This document shows, piece by piece, positions 1 through 8,776 of a DNA stretch of 64,000 nucleotides. Origin of the DNA: Joostella atrarenae (lineage in GTDB: Bacteria > Bacteroidota > Bacteroidia > Flavobacteriales > Flavobacteriaceae). Position numbers and translations under genes: made by a program. Numbering within the stretch: the stretch's first letter is position 1; each line of letters starts with the position of its first letter. The stretch covers positions 1 to 64,000 of the forward strand of contig NZ_JAETXX010000013.1 in assembly GCF_021764745.1 (NCBI RefSeq), in the 5' to 3' direction. The notes under the pieces were generated by a model. It worked only from the letters and a program-made list of their open reading frames with translations. It was not told the origin of the DNA and ran no database searches.

Positions 1-415
1 CCATAAACAAAAAGAAAGGCGACAGTCTACCTAATCTCATATATAAACCTTATTTAAGCACGAAAATAACTAACACCTCTACTCTATTTATATGGAAGCA
101 ACATATCACACTTTTTAATACTTATAGCGGAACTATATATTTTAACACCCTATAATATGTCTACAAAATCGATTGTATCTATATGAGTAGTATTCAAAGC
201 AACATAATTTACCTTATTATTGACACTATTATATATAATACTAACAACACTATTACATTCAACCAAATCATTAAAAGATAAGCAAAACCTTCTACCACCC
301 TATAATCATTCATAATAAATAAGATTCTACACAGGTATTGATTCGCAAAAAGAACCTAATTATAGGTCTTTATATAATTCTTAGATTATATCTTAACTAA
401 AAGAAACTAATACTG
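1..415. other. Intergenic stretch upstream of thrS
   Basis: No convincing gene is visible on either strand; all frames are broken by stops. An imperfect hairpin (AAGAACCTA/TAGGTCTT, about 351-372) could be a weak terminator; on the minus strand it is followed by a T-rich run. An ATG at 40 on the minus strand opens a frame that leaves the window after 13 codons and cannot be judged. Confidence 0.5.
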
Positions 416-446
416 TTGTACGCGTGAAGACTTACCCTTATCTTTG
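416..446 (+). promoter_or_regulatory. Promoter of the thrS operon (TTG-N20-TATCTTTG)
   Basis: TTG at 416-418 and TATCTTTG at 439-446 are separated by 20 bases. This matches the Bacteroidota sigma-A consensus TTG-N17-23-TAnnTTTG exactly. Transcription would begin near 452, leaving a leader of under 20 nt before the thrS ATG at 470. Confidence 0.8.
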
Positions 447-469
447 CAAACTGAAAAACAGTATATAAA

Positions 470-2410
470 ATGATTAAGATTACTTTACCCGATGGATCGG
501 TTAAGGAGTTTGAGAAAAACACAACTCCTATGGATGTTGCCAGAAGCATAAGCGAAGGTTTGGCCCGTAATGTTATTTCTGCAAGTTTTAATGGCGAAAA
601 AGTGGAAACGGTTACGCCTTTAACCACCGACGGGAGTCTTATTCTTTATACGTGGAATGATGCAGAAGGGAAGCAATCTTTTTGGCATTCTACATCTCAT
701 ATAATGGCGCAAGCTTTAGAAGAATTATATCCAGGAGTAAAACTTACTATTGGACCTTCTATTGATAATGGTTTTTATTATGATGTAGATTTAGGTGAGC
801 AGAGTATCTCTGAAAAGGATTTTCCTGCTATTGAAGCTAAAATGCTCGAGATTGCAAGAGGAAAGCACGATTATAAAATGCGTGCTGTTACAAAAGCAGA
901 AGCATTAGATTTTTACAAGAAGCAAGGAAACGAATTTAAGGTTGAACTTATAGAAAATCTTGAGGACGGGACAATTACTTTTTGTGACCACGATACTTTT
1001 ACAGATTTATGTAGAGGTGGGCATATTCCAAATACTGGAATTGTAAAGGCTATAAAATTACTTTCGATTGCTGGAGCGTATTGGAGAGGAAATGAGAAAA
1101 ACCCTCAACTTACGCGTATTTATGGAATTTCATTCCCTAAACAGAAAGAGTTAAAAGAATATCTAGAGCTTCTAGAAGAGGCTAAAAAGAGAGACCATAG
1201 AAAGCTTGGAAAAGAGCTTGAGCTATTTACTTTCTCTTCAAAAGTAGGTCAAGGACTGCCATTATGGCTTCCAAAAGGAGCTGCATTGAGAGAGCGTTTG
1301 GAAAACTTTTTAAAGAAAGCACAGAAAAAAGCAGGTTACGAACAAGTTGTTACGCCACACATTGGACAGAAAGAGCTTTATGTTACTTCTGGTCACTATG
1401 AGAAATATGGTGAAGACAGTTTTCAGCCTATTCGTACACCAAAAATGGATGAAGAGTTTCTATTAAAACCAATGAATTGTCCTCACCACTGTGAGATTTA
1501 CAATTCTCGTCCTTGGAGTTATAAAGAGTTACCTAAGCGTTATGCTGAATTTGGCACTGTATATAGATATGAGCAAAGTGGAGAATTACACGGATTAACA
1601 CGTGTACGAGGTTTTACTCAAGATGATGCTCATATATTTTGTACTCCAGAGCAATTGGATGACGAATTTAAAAAGGTAATAGACCTTGTACTTTATGTAT
1701 TTGGCTCTTTAGGATTTGAGAACTTTACTGCACAGGTATCGTTACGTGATCCTGAGAAGCCAGAGAAATATATTGGAAGCGACAAAAACTGGGAAATGGC
1801 GGAAGCTGCTATTTTAAGTGCTGCCAAAGAGAAAGAGCTTAATTATGTAATAGAAACTGGCGAGGCCGCATTTTACGGTCCGAAGCTAGACTTTATGGTA
1901 AAAGATGCTTTGGGTAGAAGCTGGCAATTGGGAACCATACAAGTAGATTATAATTTACCAGAACGTTTTGACTTGAATTATAAAGGAAGTGACGATAAGC
2001 TACACAGACCTGTAATGATTCACCGTGCACCATTTGGAAGTATGGAACGTTTTATAGCAATATTATTAGAGCATACTGCTGGAAATTTCCCTTTATGGTT
2101 AATGCCTGAGCAAGCTATTATATTGTCTATCAGCGAGAAATATGAAAAATATGCCGAAAAAGTTTTAAGTTTATTGGAAAATGACGAAATTCGCGCCCAC
2201 GTTGATAATAGAAGTGAGACTATTGGCAAGAAAATACGAGATGCAGAAATGAATAAAATCCCGTATATGCTGATAATAGGAGAGCAAGAAGAAAAAGACG
2301 GCACGGTTTCTGTAAGAAAACATGGAGAGGGCGACATTGGAACAATAACAATTAATGAGTTCTCAGATTTGATTAATTCAGAAATCAATCGTACATTAAA
2401 GAAGTTTTAA
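470..2410 (+). CDS. thrS: Threonyl-tRNA synthetase
   Basis: Charges tRNA-Thr with threonine in the cytoplasm. The 646-residue length is normal for the family. Order of parts: an N-terminal TGS domain (about 1-62), an editing domain starting with HSTSH (73-77) and containing CRGGH, then the class II aminoacylation core with motif 2 ([11 protein letters not shown]) and motif 3 ([10 protein letters not shown]), then an anticodon-binding domain. It is the first gene of thrS-infC-rpmI-rplT, an order common in Bacteroidota, and follows a near-consensus promoter. The ATG at 470 fits the family N-terminus ([10 protein letters not shown]). Confidence 0.98.
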   Translation: MIKITLPDGSVKEFEKNTTPMDVARSISEGLARNVISASFNGEKVETVTPLTTDGSLILYTWNDAEGKQSFWHSTSHIMAQALEELYPGVKLTIGPSIDNGFYYDVDLGEQSISEKDFPAIEAKMLEIARGKHDYKMRAVTKAEALDFYKKQGNEFKVELIENLEDGTITFCDHDTFTDLCRGGHIPNTGIVKAIKLLSIAGAYWRGNEKNPQLTRIYGISFPKQKELKEYLELLEEAKKRDHRKLGKELELFTFSSKVGQGLPLWLPKGAALRERLENFLKKAQKKAGYEQVVTPHIGQKELYVTSGHYEKYGEDSFQPIRTPKMDEEFLLKPMNCPHHCEIYNSRPWSYKELPKRYAEFGTVYRYEQSGELHGLTRVRGFTQDDAHIFCTPEQLDDEFKKVIDLVLYVFGSLGFENFTAQVSLRDPEKPEKYIGSDKNWEMAEAAILSAAKEKELNYVIETGEAAFYGPKLDFMVKDALGRSWQLGTIQVDYNLPERFDLNYKGSDDKLHRPVMIHRAPFGSMERFIAILLEHTAGNFPLWLMPEQAIILSISEKYEKYAEKVLSLLENDEIRAHVDNRSETIGKKIRDAEMNKIPYMLIIGEQEEKDGTVSVRKHGEGDIGTITINEFSDLINSEINRTLKKF

Positions 2411-2439
2411 AAATAAAGTTTAATTAAAATTTATAAGCC

Positions 2440-2994
2440 ATAGCAATTAAAAGATTTAACAGAAACGCTCAAAGAAGAGAGATTAAAAATCCGCACAGGA
2501 CCAATAGAGAAATTCGTGTACCAGAAGTAAGATTGGTAGGCGATAATATTGAGATGGGTGTATATCCTACCAAAGAAGCTTTAGCAAAGTCTGAAGAATT
2601 AGGTTTGGATCTTGTTGAGATTTCACCAAATGCCAAGCCTCCTGTTTGTAAGATAATGGACTACAAGAAGTTCTTATACGAGCAAAAGAAGAGAGAGAAG
2701 GCTATGAAGGCGAAAGCCTCTAAAGTGGTTGTGAAAGAAATTCGTTTTGGTCCTAATACAGATGATCACGATTATGAATTTAAAAAGAAACATGCTGAGA
2801 AGTTCCTTAAAGAGGGAGCTAAACTTAAGGCATATGTTTTCTTTAAAGGTCGTTCTATCGTGTATAAAGATAAAGGAGAAATTCTGTTGCTTAAGTTAGC
2901 ATCAGAAATGGAAGATATAGGAAAAGTAGAGCAAATGCCTAAGTTGGAAGGTAAGCGTATGACTATGTTCATTGCACCTAAGAAAACGAAATAG
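2440..2994 (+). CDS. infC: Translation initiation factor IF-3, non-AUG start
   Basis: IF-3 binds the 30S subunit, checks the start codon and prevents subunit rejoining. The familiar core is present ([49 protein letters not shown]). A start at the first usual start codon in frame (TTG 2533) would remove the conserved [15 protein letters not shown] segment. Reading upstream, the open frame goes back to 2437 (stop TAA at 2434-2436) without any ATG, GTG or TTG before 2533. The best start is ATA at 2440, giving (M)[12 protein letters not shown] and 184 residues, like other IF-3 proteins beginning MAIRRR; ATT at 2446 is the alternative. A rare start codon fits the known autoregulation of infC, where IF-3 discriminates against its own non-canonical AUU start in Escherichia coli. 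The gene lies 29 bp after thrS. Confidence 0.93.
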   Translation: MAIKRFNRNAQRREIKNPHRTNREIRVPEVRLVGDNIEMGVYPTKEALAKSEELGLDLVEISPNAKPPVCKIMDYKKFLYEQKKREKAMKAKASKVVVKEIRFGPNTDDHDYEFKKKHAEKFLKEGAKLKAYVFFKGRSIVYKDKGEILLLKLASEMEDIGKVEQMPKLEGKRMTMFIAPKKTK

Positions 2995-3057
2995 GTTTTT
3001 ACATACACTATACATATAAAAGAGAATAAGCGCGATAATTAAATAAATATTAGGAAT

Positions 3058-3255
3058 ATGCCTAAAATGAAAACTAAATCCAGTGCTAAAAAGCGTTTTA
3101 AGCTTACAGGTACAGGTAAAATTAAAAGAAAGCACGCCTTCAAAAGTCACATCTTAACAAAGAAGTCTAAGAAGCGTAAGCTTGCACTTACCCACTCTAC
3201 TTTAGTTTCTAAAGCAGACGAAGGTAATATCAAACTACAATTACGTTTAAAATAA
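3058..3255 (+). CDS. rpmI: 50S ribosomal protein L35
   Basis: A small, very basic 65-residue protein of the large ribosomal subunit. The N-terminus [20 protein letters not shown] and the [15 protein letters not shown] segment are typical of bL35. It sits 63 bp after infC and 130 bp before rplT, the conserved infC-rpmI-rplT order. No Shine-Dalgarno is evident, as is usual in this phylum. Confidence 0.97.
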   Translation: MPKMKTKSSAKKRFKLTGTGKIKRKHAFKSHILTKKSKKRKLALTHSTLVSKADEGNIKLQLRLK

Positions 3256-3290
3256 TTGTTGTTTCGGTTCAATTAAATATTGTTTAACCC

Positions 3291-3366
3291 TGGAGTCAGG
3301 CCACTAAAAGACACGTACGATTGTATACTGTTGAATTAGTGAAATAAAGTGTCGATAGACCGCCTG
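3291..3366 (+). promoter_or_regulatory. Candidate pseudoknotted mRNA leader before rplT
   Basis: The rpmI-rplT spacer contains three complementary pairs: CAGGC 3297-3301 with GCCTG 3362-3366, CACTAA 3302-3307 with TTAGTG 3336-3341, and GACAC 3310-3314 with GTGTC 3349-3353. The first encloses the others and stacks directly on the second. The second and third cross, which is an H-type pseudoknot. Its place just before rplT suggests autogenous control by L20, known in Enterobacteria and Firmicutes with other RNA structures. The pairing is seen in one sequence only; the regulatory role is inference. Confidence 0.5.
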
Positions 3367-3385
3367 CTACAAAAAATTAAAAATT

Positions 3386-3730
3386 ATGCCAAGATCAGTA
3401 AATTCAGTAGCTTCAAGAGCACGAAGAAAAAAAGTGTTGAAGCAAGCAAAAGGCTACTACGGTAGACGTAAAAACGTTTGGACGGTTGCTAAAAATGCGG
3501 TTGAGAAAGCAATGTCTTACTCATACAGAGACCGTAGAAATAAGAAAAGAACATTCCGCGCTTTGTGGATTACTCGTATTAATGCGGGTGCTAGATTACA
3601 CGGATTGTCTTATTCTCAGTTTATGGGGAAAGTAAAAGCTAATGATATCGAACTTAACCGTAAGGTTTTAGCCGATTTAGCTATGAACCACCCAGAGGCT
3701 TTCAAAGCAATTGTTGAAAAAGTAAAGTAA
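3386..3730 (+). CDS. rplT: 50S ribosomal protein L20
   Basis: bL20 binds 23S rRNA early in large-subunit assembly, and in several bacteria also represses its own operon. The 114-residue length and the motifs [38 protein letters not shown] and [13 protein letters not shown] are diagnostic. It is the last gene of the operon, followed by a strong intrinsic terminator, and is preceded by a structured spacer. Confidence 0.98.
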   Translation: MPRSVNSVASRARRKKVLKQAKGYYGRRKNVWTVAKNAVEKAMSYSYRDRRNKKRTFRALWITRINAGARLHGLSYSQFMGKVKANDIELNRKVLADLAMNHPEAFKAIVEKVK

Positions 3731-3763
3731 ACGTTTAACAACATATTATCCGCTTATTAAAAA

Positions 3764-3793
3764 ATCCGGTCTTTAACGAGACCGGATTTTTTT
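3764..3793 (+). terminator. Intrinsic terminator of the thrS-rplT operon
   Basis: A perfect 9-bp stem, ATCCGGTCT (3764-3772) with AGACCGGAT (3779-3787), a 6-nt loop and a run of T to 3793. It lies about 35 bp after the rplT stop codon. Confidence 0.9.
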
Positions 3794-3815
3794 ATGCAAT
3801 CAACTATTTTAAGTC

Positions 3816-4919
3816 TTAATATACAATAGATGGTAATTCTGAAATAAATGCTTCATGAACCTCTTGTGGAGTTAAAATATGCCCTTTCTTTTGAGCGCCT
3901 TGTGCCAAATCATAACCTCGTTGCGCAGCGTCCATTCTCTGCGCTGGTGTTCCATGATGACCATCTGCATCAAAACCACAATCTCCAATATTAAAGAATA
4001 GTTCAAAAAACCCTTCAACACGTTTCCAGTTGTAAGTAGCTCCTCTTTTATGGGTCATATAATAAGCAGCAAAAAAATCAGCTTCCAATTCTGTAGAACG
4101 TGTAGACTCTGGAATATTCCCTTCTTCAACAGGATAAGTCCAATTATTATCAAACTGTATTTGATGCCCCCATTCGTGAGCTAAGATACCCGTCCACACA
4201 ATCTTAACATCAATACCAGTTTGTGCCATCACAGAAACGATACCATCACTAATTACGATCATATCTCCTTGTCCTTTTCCGAAAAAATTATCAATATTAA
4301 TTGCAAAGCCATCAAAAGAAACTAGAGGGTTCTCAATCAAAAATGTACTTTCCTCATTAATCCTATTGATATCTACAATCAAAGCATCAACATCTACTGT
4401 TGGCCCATATAAAAAGGGAAGTGTTTCCCTAAGTAAGTCTTCATTTTCAAAGTTGGCATTATGTTGCCCCTTTACAGAGATCTCTCCTTTCATGTCCCAA
4501 AACTTCTCATGATCTTTTACACGCTTTTTCATTAAGTTCGTATATTCTCCATTAGCTCCAAAGTACTGAGGACTCGTATCTACTAAGGACATGTAAAAAT
4601 TTATTTCGCTATAAATACTATAAAAAAATCCACCTATATCATCTATATTTTCAGCTACAGTTTCACCAACAGCTTCATCAAAAGCTGTACTTTCACATTC
4701 TGATGGCTCTACTGCATTAGCAAGGTCATCAAAATATGAAAAATCATTAATACTCAAATCTAACGCTATTGTCCTTGCTTGCGAAATATTTGGATAGTCA
4801 TTAACTGCAGAAGTTACATAGACTGCATTTAGATCTGCTTCAGTAGATACGTCCTCTTTAGAACACGAATTAAGCGCTAGTACTGCACCAATTCCAAGAA
4901 AAATTTGTTTAGTTTTCAT
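3816..4919 (-). CDS. Predicted zinc metalloprotease-like lipoprotein
   Basis: A 367-residue protein with a lipoprotein signal peptide (lipobox LNSC, Cys19). It has a zinc-protease signature AHEWGHQIQF (HExxH, near residue 250), followed about 30 residues later by ELEADFFAAYY, where an acidic residue could be the third zinc ligand. A later HHGTPAQRMDAAQRGYDLA segment resembles the end of neutral zinc metallopeptidases of the YpfJ type. It is therefore probably an envelope-anchored gluzincin-like peptidase; the substrate is unknown. It converges with rplT and stands alone. Confidence 0.7.
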   Translation of the reverse strand: MKTKQIFLGIGAVLALNSCSKEDVSTEADLNAVYVTSAVNDYPNISQARTIALDLSINDFSYFDDLANAVEPSECESTAFDEAVGETVAENIDDIGGFFYSIYSEINFYMSLVDTSPQYFGANGEYTNLMKKRVKDHEKFWDMKGEISVKGQHNANFENEDLLRETLPFLYGPTVDVDALIVDINRINEESTFLIENPLVSFDGFAINIDNFFGKGQGDMIVISDGIVSVMAQTGIDVKIVWTGILAHEWGHQIQFDNNWTYPVEEGNIPESTRSTELEADFFAAYYMTHKRGATYNWKRVEGFFELFFNIGDCGFDADGHHGTPAQRMDAAQRGYDLAQGAQKKGHILTPQEVHEAFISELPSIVY

Positions 4920-5040
4920 AAAATATGTTTTAGTTTAAAATCATATCAATATAGTAAAAATATAGATTATATGCGATTTTAATCGATGAACGACATCACA
5001 TTCCTAACAAACTATTAACTTCAAGTTGAAATAGAAATCC

Positions 5041-5048
5041 TATTTTTG
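5041..5048 (+). promoter_or_regulatory. -7 element (TATTTTTG) of the HAD gene
   Basis: TATTTTTG matches TAnnTTTG and lies 20 bp before the ATG at 5069. The -33 position, about 18 bases upstream, reads TTC rather than TTG. Confidence 0.5.
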
Positions 5049-5068
5049 CTACTTATACAATTATATTT

Positions 5069-5878
5069 ATGGATTTATCGAAAGTAAGATTAGTAGTAAC
5101 AGATATGGATGGAACCCTTTTAAACACAAAGGGAGAAGTAAGCGATTCCTTTTTTGAATTGTTTAAAAAATTCAAAGCTAATGACATTCATTTTGTTGCC
5201 GCGAGTGGGAGACAATATGATAGTATTACAAATAAATTAGCTTCTATTGTAGATGACATTACAATAATTGCAGAAAATGGTGGTATCGCAAAGCGAGGAA
5301 CTGAAGAGCTCTTAGTCACTAATCTTCCTGCTGAAAATACTAATCAAATTATCGAACTCTTAAGAGGTATCGATGATGTTTTTGTAGTTTTATGTGGTAA
5401 AAAATCTTCTTATATAGAAACTAAAGACGCAACATTCATTGAACTGTTTAATGAATATTATGCAGCTTATGAAGTTGTTGAAGACTTAACAAAGGTTGAT
5501 AAAGATGACTTTGTAAAAATAGCAGTATACCATTTTGAAAGCTCTGAAGAGCATATTTACCCTTCTGTAAAACACTTGGAAGACAGTTTGCAGGTAAAAG
5601 TATCTGGAAAAAACTGGTTAGATTTATCACATCCAAATGCAAACAAAGGATATGCCTTAAAAATGCTTCAGGATAAATTAGGAATCTCAAAGTCTGAAAC
5701 TATGGTTTTTGGGGATTACAACAACGATTTAGAAATGTTAGCACTTGCCGATTTTAGTTATGCTATGGAAAATGCACATCCAAATGTGATAAAGATAGCC
5801 AACTATAAAACCAAAAGTAATGACGAAAATGGAGTTGAGTACATCTTAAATAAACTAATTGAAGCTAAGGAGTCTTAA
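5069..5878 (+). CDS. Cof-type HAD-IIB family phosphatase
   Basis: A cytoplasmic phosphatase of the haloacid dehalogenase superfamily, 269 residues. Motif I is DMDGTLLN (Asp12 as nucleophile and Asp14 as general acid/base), motif II lies in FVAASGRQYDS, the conserved AENGG loop follows, and motif IV is VFGDYNNDLEML. The large cap between motifs II and III is the Cof/YbiV type. Such enzymes hydrolyse sugar phosphates, flavin mononucleotide or pyridoxal phosphate; the actual substrate cannot be read from sequence. The stop codon is one base from the convergent stop of the next gene. Confidence 0.9.
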   Translation: MDLSKVRLVVTDMDGTLLNTKGEVSDSFFELFKKFKANDIHFVAASGRQYDSITNKLASIVDDITIIAENGGIAKRGTEELLVTNLPAENTNQIIELLRGIDDVFVVLCGKKSSYIETKDATFIELFNEYYAAYEVVEDLTKVDKDDFVKIAVYHFESSEEHIYPSVKHLEDSLQVKVSGKNWLDLSHPNANKGYALKMLQDKLGISKSETMVFGDYNNDLEMLALADFSYAMENAHPNVIKIANYKTKSNDENGVEYILNKLIEAKES

Positions 5879-5879
5879 A

Positions 5880-6302
5880 TTAATTTCCGAAAGCAGTGAT
5901 CACAACCGATCTCGATCCGCTGTAATCTCTATGTTCACATAGATAAATCCCCTGCCAGATTCCTAAATTCAAACGTCCGTTGGAAATAGGTATTTGAACA
6001 GAAGCCCCCATGAGCGATGACTTTACATGTGCCGGCATGTCATCTGGCCCCTCATAAGTATGGATATAATAAGGCGCATTTTCAGGAACCATTATATTCA
6101 TATGGCTTTCAAAATCTGTCCGTACCGTAGGATCTGCATTTTCATTGATTGTTAGACTGGCAGAGGTATGTTTTATAAAAACTTGAAGTTGTCCAATTCC
6201 AATTTTCTTTATCTCTGGGATGACTTTTAATACTTCTTCAGTAATCAGATGGAAGCCTCTCTTTCTAGCCTTTAATTTTACTTCAATTTGAAAAAAATTC
6301 AT
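5880..6302 (-). CDS. YjbQ/UPF0047 family protein
   Basis: A 140-residue soluble protein of the YjbQ family. Conserved pieces are KTSASLTINENADPTVRTDF (reading IKHTSASLTINENADP here), HVKSSLMG and a C-terminal IWQGIYLCEHRD with the conserved His/Arg/Asp cluster. Members have been given weak thiamine-phosphate synthase activity in vitro, but the physiological role is not settled. It converges with the HAD gene with a single base between stop codons. A TATGTTTG -7 element on the minus strand lies at 6331-6338. Confidence 0.9.
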   Translation of the reverse strand: MNFFQIEVKLKARKRGFHLITEEVLKVIPEIKKIGIGQLQVFIKHTSASLTINENADPTVRTDFESHMNIMVPENAPYYIHTYEGPDDMPAHVKSSLMGASVQIPISNGRLNLGIWQGIYLCEHRDYSGSRSVVITAFGN

Positions 6303-6330
6303 TTTATACTATTGTATGACTATTATTTTT

Positions 6331-6338
6331 CAAACATA
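6331..6338 (-). promoter_or_regulatory. -7 element (TATGTTTG) of the yjbQ-like gene
   Basis: On the minus strand the sequence reads TATGTTTG, a match to TAnnTTTG, about 29 bp before the ATG at 6302. No clear TTG is found at the -33 position. Confidence 0.45.
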
Positions 6339-6500
6339 AACATATAATAATTCTTAATAGAGTGAATGCCTCAAAAAAACTCTCTTTTTCATAGTTGAGA
6401 TAGTTATAATATTAGAATTTATAAGTAAATTTACTCTGTACTTCCCTCATGTATAAAAGCACTTTAAATTTCTAAAAAACCTAACAAGAAAGGCTTTATA

Positions 6501-8759
6501 ATGAATAAATACATATCCCTATTATCTCTTCTGTTAATTACTATTATTACAGGTTGCAAAGATAAAAAAGACGAATACAAATCAATTTCTGCAGACGGTC
6601 ATGATGAGATATTTGCATCTGTAAAACAAATCCCAGACGGAGATTTTTTAGGAGATCAGTCGTGTGTAAGTTGCCATGAAAATGCTTTTAAAGACTGGAA
6701 AGGATCTGATCATGATAAAGCAATGCAAATTGCTACTGACACTACGGTACTTGCCAACTTCAACGATGCAACATTTAAAAGTCAAGGTATTACATCTACC
6801 TTTTCAAAGAAGAATGGCGAGTTTTATGTAAACACCGAAGGTCCTGATGGAGAATATGACGATTATAAAGTTGAATATACTTTTGGAATCAAGCCCTTAC
6901 AGCAATATATAGTTAAGTTTCCTGACGGACGATTTCAATGCTTAAGAACTGCTTGGGATACCGAAAAAAACAAATGGTTTGATTTATATCCTGATTTTAA
7001 AGTGGTTCATTCAGAATGGATCCACTGGACAAAAGGAGGGCTAAATTGGAATACGATGTGTGCCGATTGCCATTCTACAAATGTTCGTAAAAACTACGAC
7101 GAAACTAAAAACAGCTTTAATACTGAATATTCTCTGATAAATGTAAGTTGTGAAGCTTGCCACGGTCCGGGGAAAAATCATGTTGCTCAAGTAAAAAAAC
7201 TAGGAGAGAATTATAAACCTTCGGAAGATATTAGAATGACATCCGATACGCCTCAAAAACTACTCATTGACGAATGCGCAAGATGCCACATGCTCCGAGA
7301 ACAAGTAACGGAAAGTTATAATTTTGAAGGGACGTTACTCGATCATTATTTTCCACAGTTATTAATAGAAGAGCGATATCATGTAGACGGTCAGATATTG
7401 GAGGAAGATTATGTATATGGTTCGTTTTTACAAAGTAAAATGTATCATAATAATGTTTCTTGTACAGATTGCCATAACCCACATTCTACTAAATTAAAAT
7501 TAGAAGGAAACAACTTATGTTTACAATGTCACACTCCTGAAACATATAACGTAGAAACACACCACAAACACAAAATAAATACAGAGGGCGCTCAATGTAT
7601 AAATTGCCATATGCCAGGAAGAATTTATATGGGGAATGACTACAGAAGAGATCATAGCTTTAGAATACCAAGACCAGATTTAAGTATTAAATATGACACT
7701 CCCAATGCTTGTATACAGTGCCATACGGATAAGGACAACGAATGGGCTCTTAAGAATTACATTGCATATTATGGAGAACCTAAAAAAAATCATTTCTCCG
7801 ATTTATTAGCACCTGGTCTATCTGGGGGGGAAAATGGAGCTCATAATTTAATGACACTTGCAAAAGACACTTCTTATCCAAATATAGCGAGAGCATCTGC
7901 TGTAAAAGGATTGAGTAATTACCCAAATGCCAATGATATTAATGAATTAATTAGCTTTCTAAATGACGACTCTCCTTTAGTACAGGCAGCAACTTTGGAT
8001 GTTCTGAAAGACGTTAATAAAGCTGATTATTTAAATTATTTTTATCCTTTATTAAAAAGTAAAGAAAGAACACTGAGAATTAAAGCTTTTGTTGCTCTTA
8101 ATAGATTAGATGTTTCTCAAGTACCCGAAGAATATAAAGATGCTTATACCAAAGTTGAAAAAGAATTTGAAACTAGCCTTGAAGTAATTGCTGATTTTCC
8201 AGGTGGAAAAATGAAAAAAGCTGATTATTATCAAAGACAAGGAGACAATAATAAAGCTATAAAATATACTGAAGAAGCGCTAAAACTAGATCCTGTAAAT
8301 AATAACATCAGAACAAATCTTGCCAGTTTATATTATAATAATGGAGAGCTACAAAAGGCTGAAAGTGCTTATAAAACTATTTTAAAGCAAGAACCAGAAC
8401 ACGGGGAGACTTATTATTCGTATGCTTTATTGCTTGCTGAATTAAATAAAATCAATGCGGCTATTTCCCAAATGGAAAATGCAATAAAATACATGCCTGA
8501 AAATATTAGAGTATATTATAACCTAGCATTACTATATGACCGCACGGGAAACTTTAAAAATGCAGAAAGCACCGCTAAAAAAGGATTAAAAATCGCTCCT
8601 GAAAATGAAAGTCTGTTGTATGTTATTTCTTATTTATATGCAAAAAACAATCAATTAAGAAGTGCTGCTATTACAGCCAACAAACTAATCACTTTGTATC
8701 CTAACAACCAACAGTATATTAATTTATATAATCAGATAAACGCTAACTTACAGCAATAG
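6501..8759 (+). CDS. Octaheme cytochrome c lipoprotein with TPR tail
   Basis: A 752-residue lipoprotein (lipobox TGC, Cys19) with eight CxxCH haem sites: CVSCH (55-59), CADCH, CEACH, CARCH, CTDCH, CLQCH, CINCH and CIQCH. The haem part (about 50-410) resembles cytochrome c554-like multihaem proteins. It is followed by a HEAT-like helical region (about 440-560) and by TPR units (about 570-745). It is probably an outer- or cytoplasmic-membrane-anchored electron carrier or an oxidoreductase; the TPR tail suggests a protein-protein contact. Substrate unknown. It is monocistronic and convergent with the TonB receptor gene. The cytochrome c assembly protein CcsBA is encoded elsewhere in this window. 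Confidence 0.85.
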   Translation: MNKYISLLSLLLITIITGCKDKKDEYKSISADGHDEIFASVKQIPDGDFLGDQSCVSCHENAFKDWKGSDHDKAMQIATDTTVLANFNDATFKSQGITSTFSKKNGEFYVNTEGPDGEYDDYKVEYTFGIKPLQQYIVKFPDGRFQCLRTAWDTEKNKWFDLYPDFKVVHSEWIHWTKGGLNWNTMCADCHSTNVRKNYDETKNSFNTEYSLINVSCEACHGPGKNHVAQVKKLGENYKPSEDIRMTSDTPQKLLIDECARCHMLREQVTESYNFEGTLLDHYFPQLLIEERYHVDGQILEEDYVYGSFLQSKMYHNNVSCTDCHNPHSTKLKLEGNNLCLQCHTPETYNVETHHKHKINTEGAQCINCHMPGRIYMGNDYRRDHSFRIPRPDLSIKYDTPNACIQCHTDKDNEWALKNYIAYYGEPKKNHFSDLLAPGLSGGENGAHNLMTLAKDTSYPNIARASAVKGLSNYPNANDINELISFLNDDSPLVQAATLDVLKDVNKADYLNYFYPLLKSKERTLRIKAFVALNRLDVSQVPEEYKDAYTKVEKEFETSLEVIADFPGGKMKKADYYQRQGDNNKAIKYTEEALKLDPVNNNIRTNLASLYYNNGELQKAESAYKTILKQEPEHGETYYSYALLLAELNKINAAISQMENAIKYMPENIRVYYNLALLYDRTGNFKNAESTAKKGLKIAPENESLLYVISYLYAKNNQLRSAAITANKLITLYPNNQQYINLYNQINANLQQ

Positions 8760-8776
8760 CCTCATTAGAGGCTATT
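8755..8776. terminator. Bidirectional hairpin across two convergent stop codons
   Basis: AATAGCCTC (8755-8763) and GAGGCTATT (8768-8776) form a perfect 9-bp stem with a 4-nt loop. The stem covers the stop codon of the plus-strand cytochrome gene (TAG at 8757-8759) and the first bases of the minus-strand receptor's stop codon (8775-8777). There is no long T run on either side, so termination would be weak or rely on the hairpin as a 3' end. Confidence 0.55.

Noticed and set aside
1-40. Minus-strand frame starting at ATG 40 and leaving the window
   Set aside because: Only 13 codons are visible (MRLGRLSPFFLFM), with no promoter element; not enough to call a gene.
397-627. Minus-strand open frame overlapping the thrS promoter and start
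   Set aside because: Antisense to a certain gene, no family resemblance, and it covers a good promoter.
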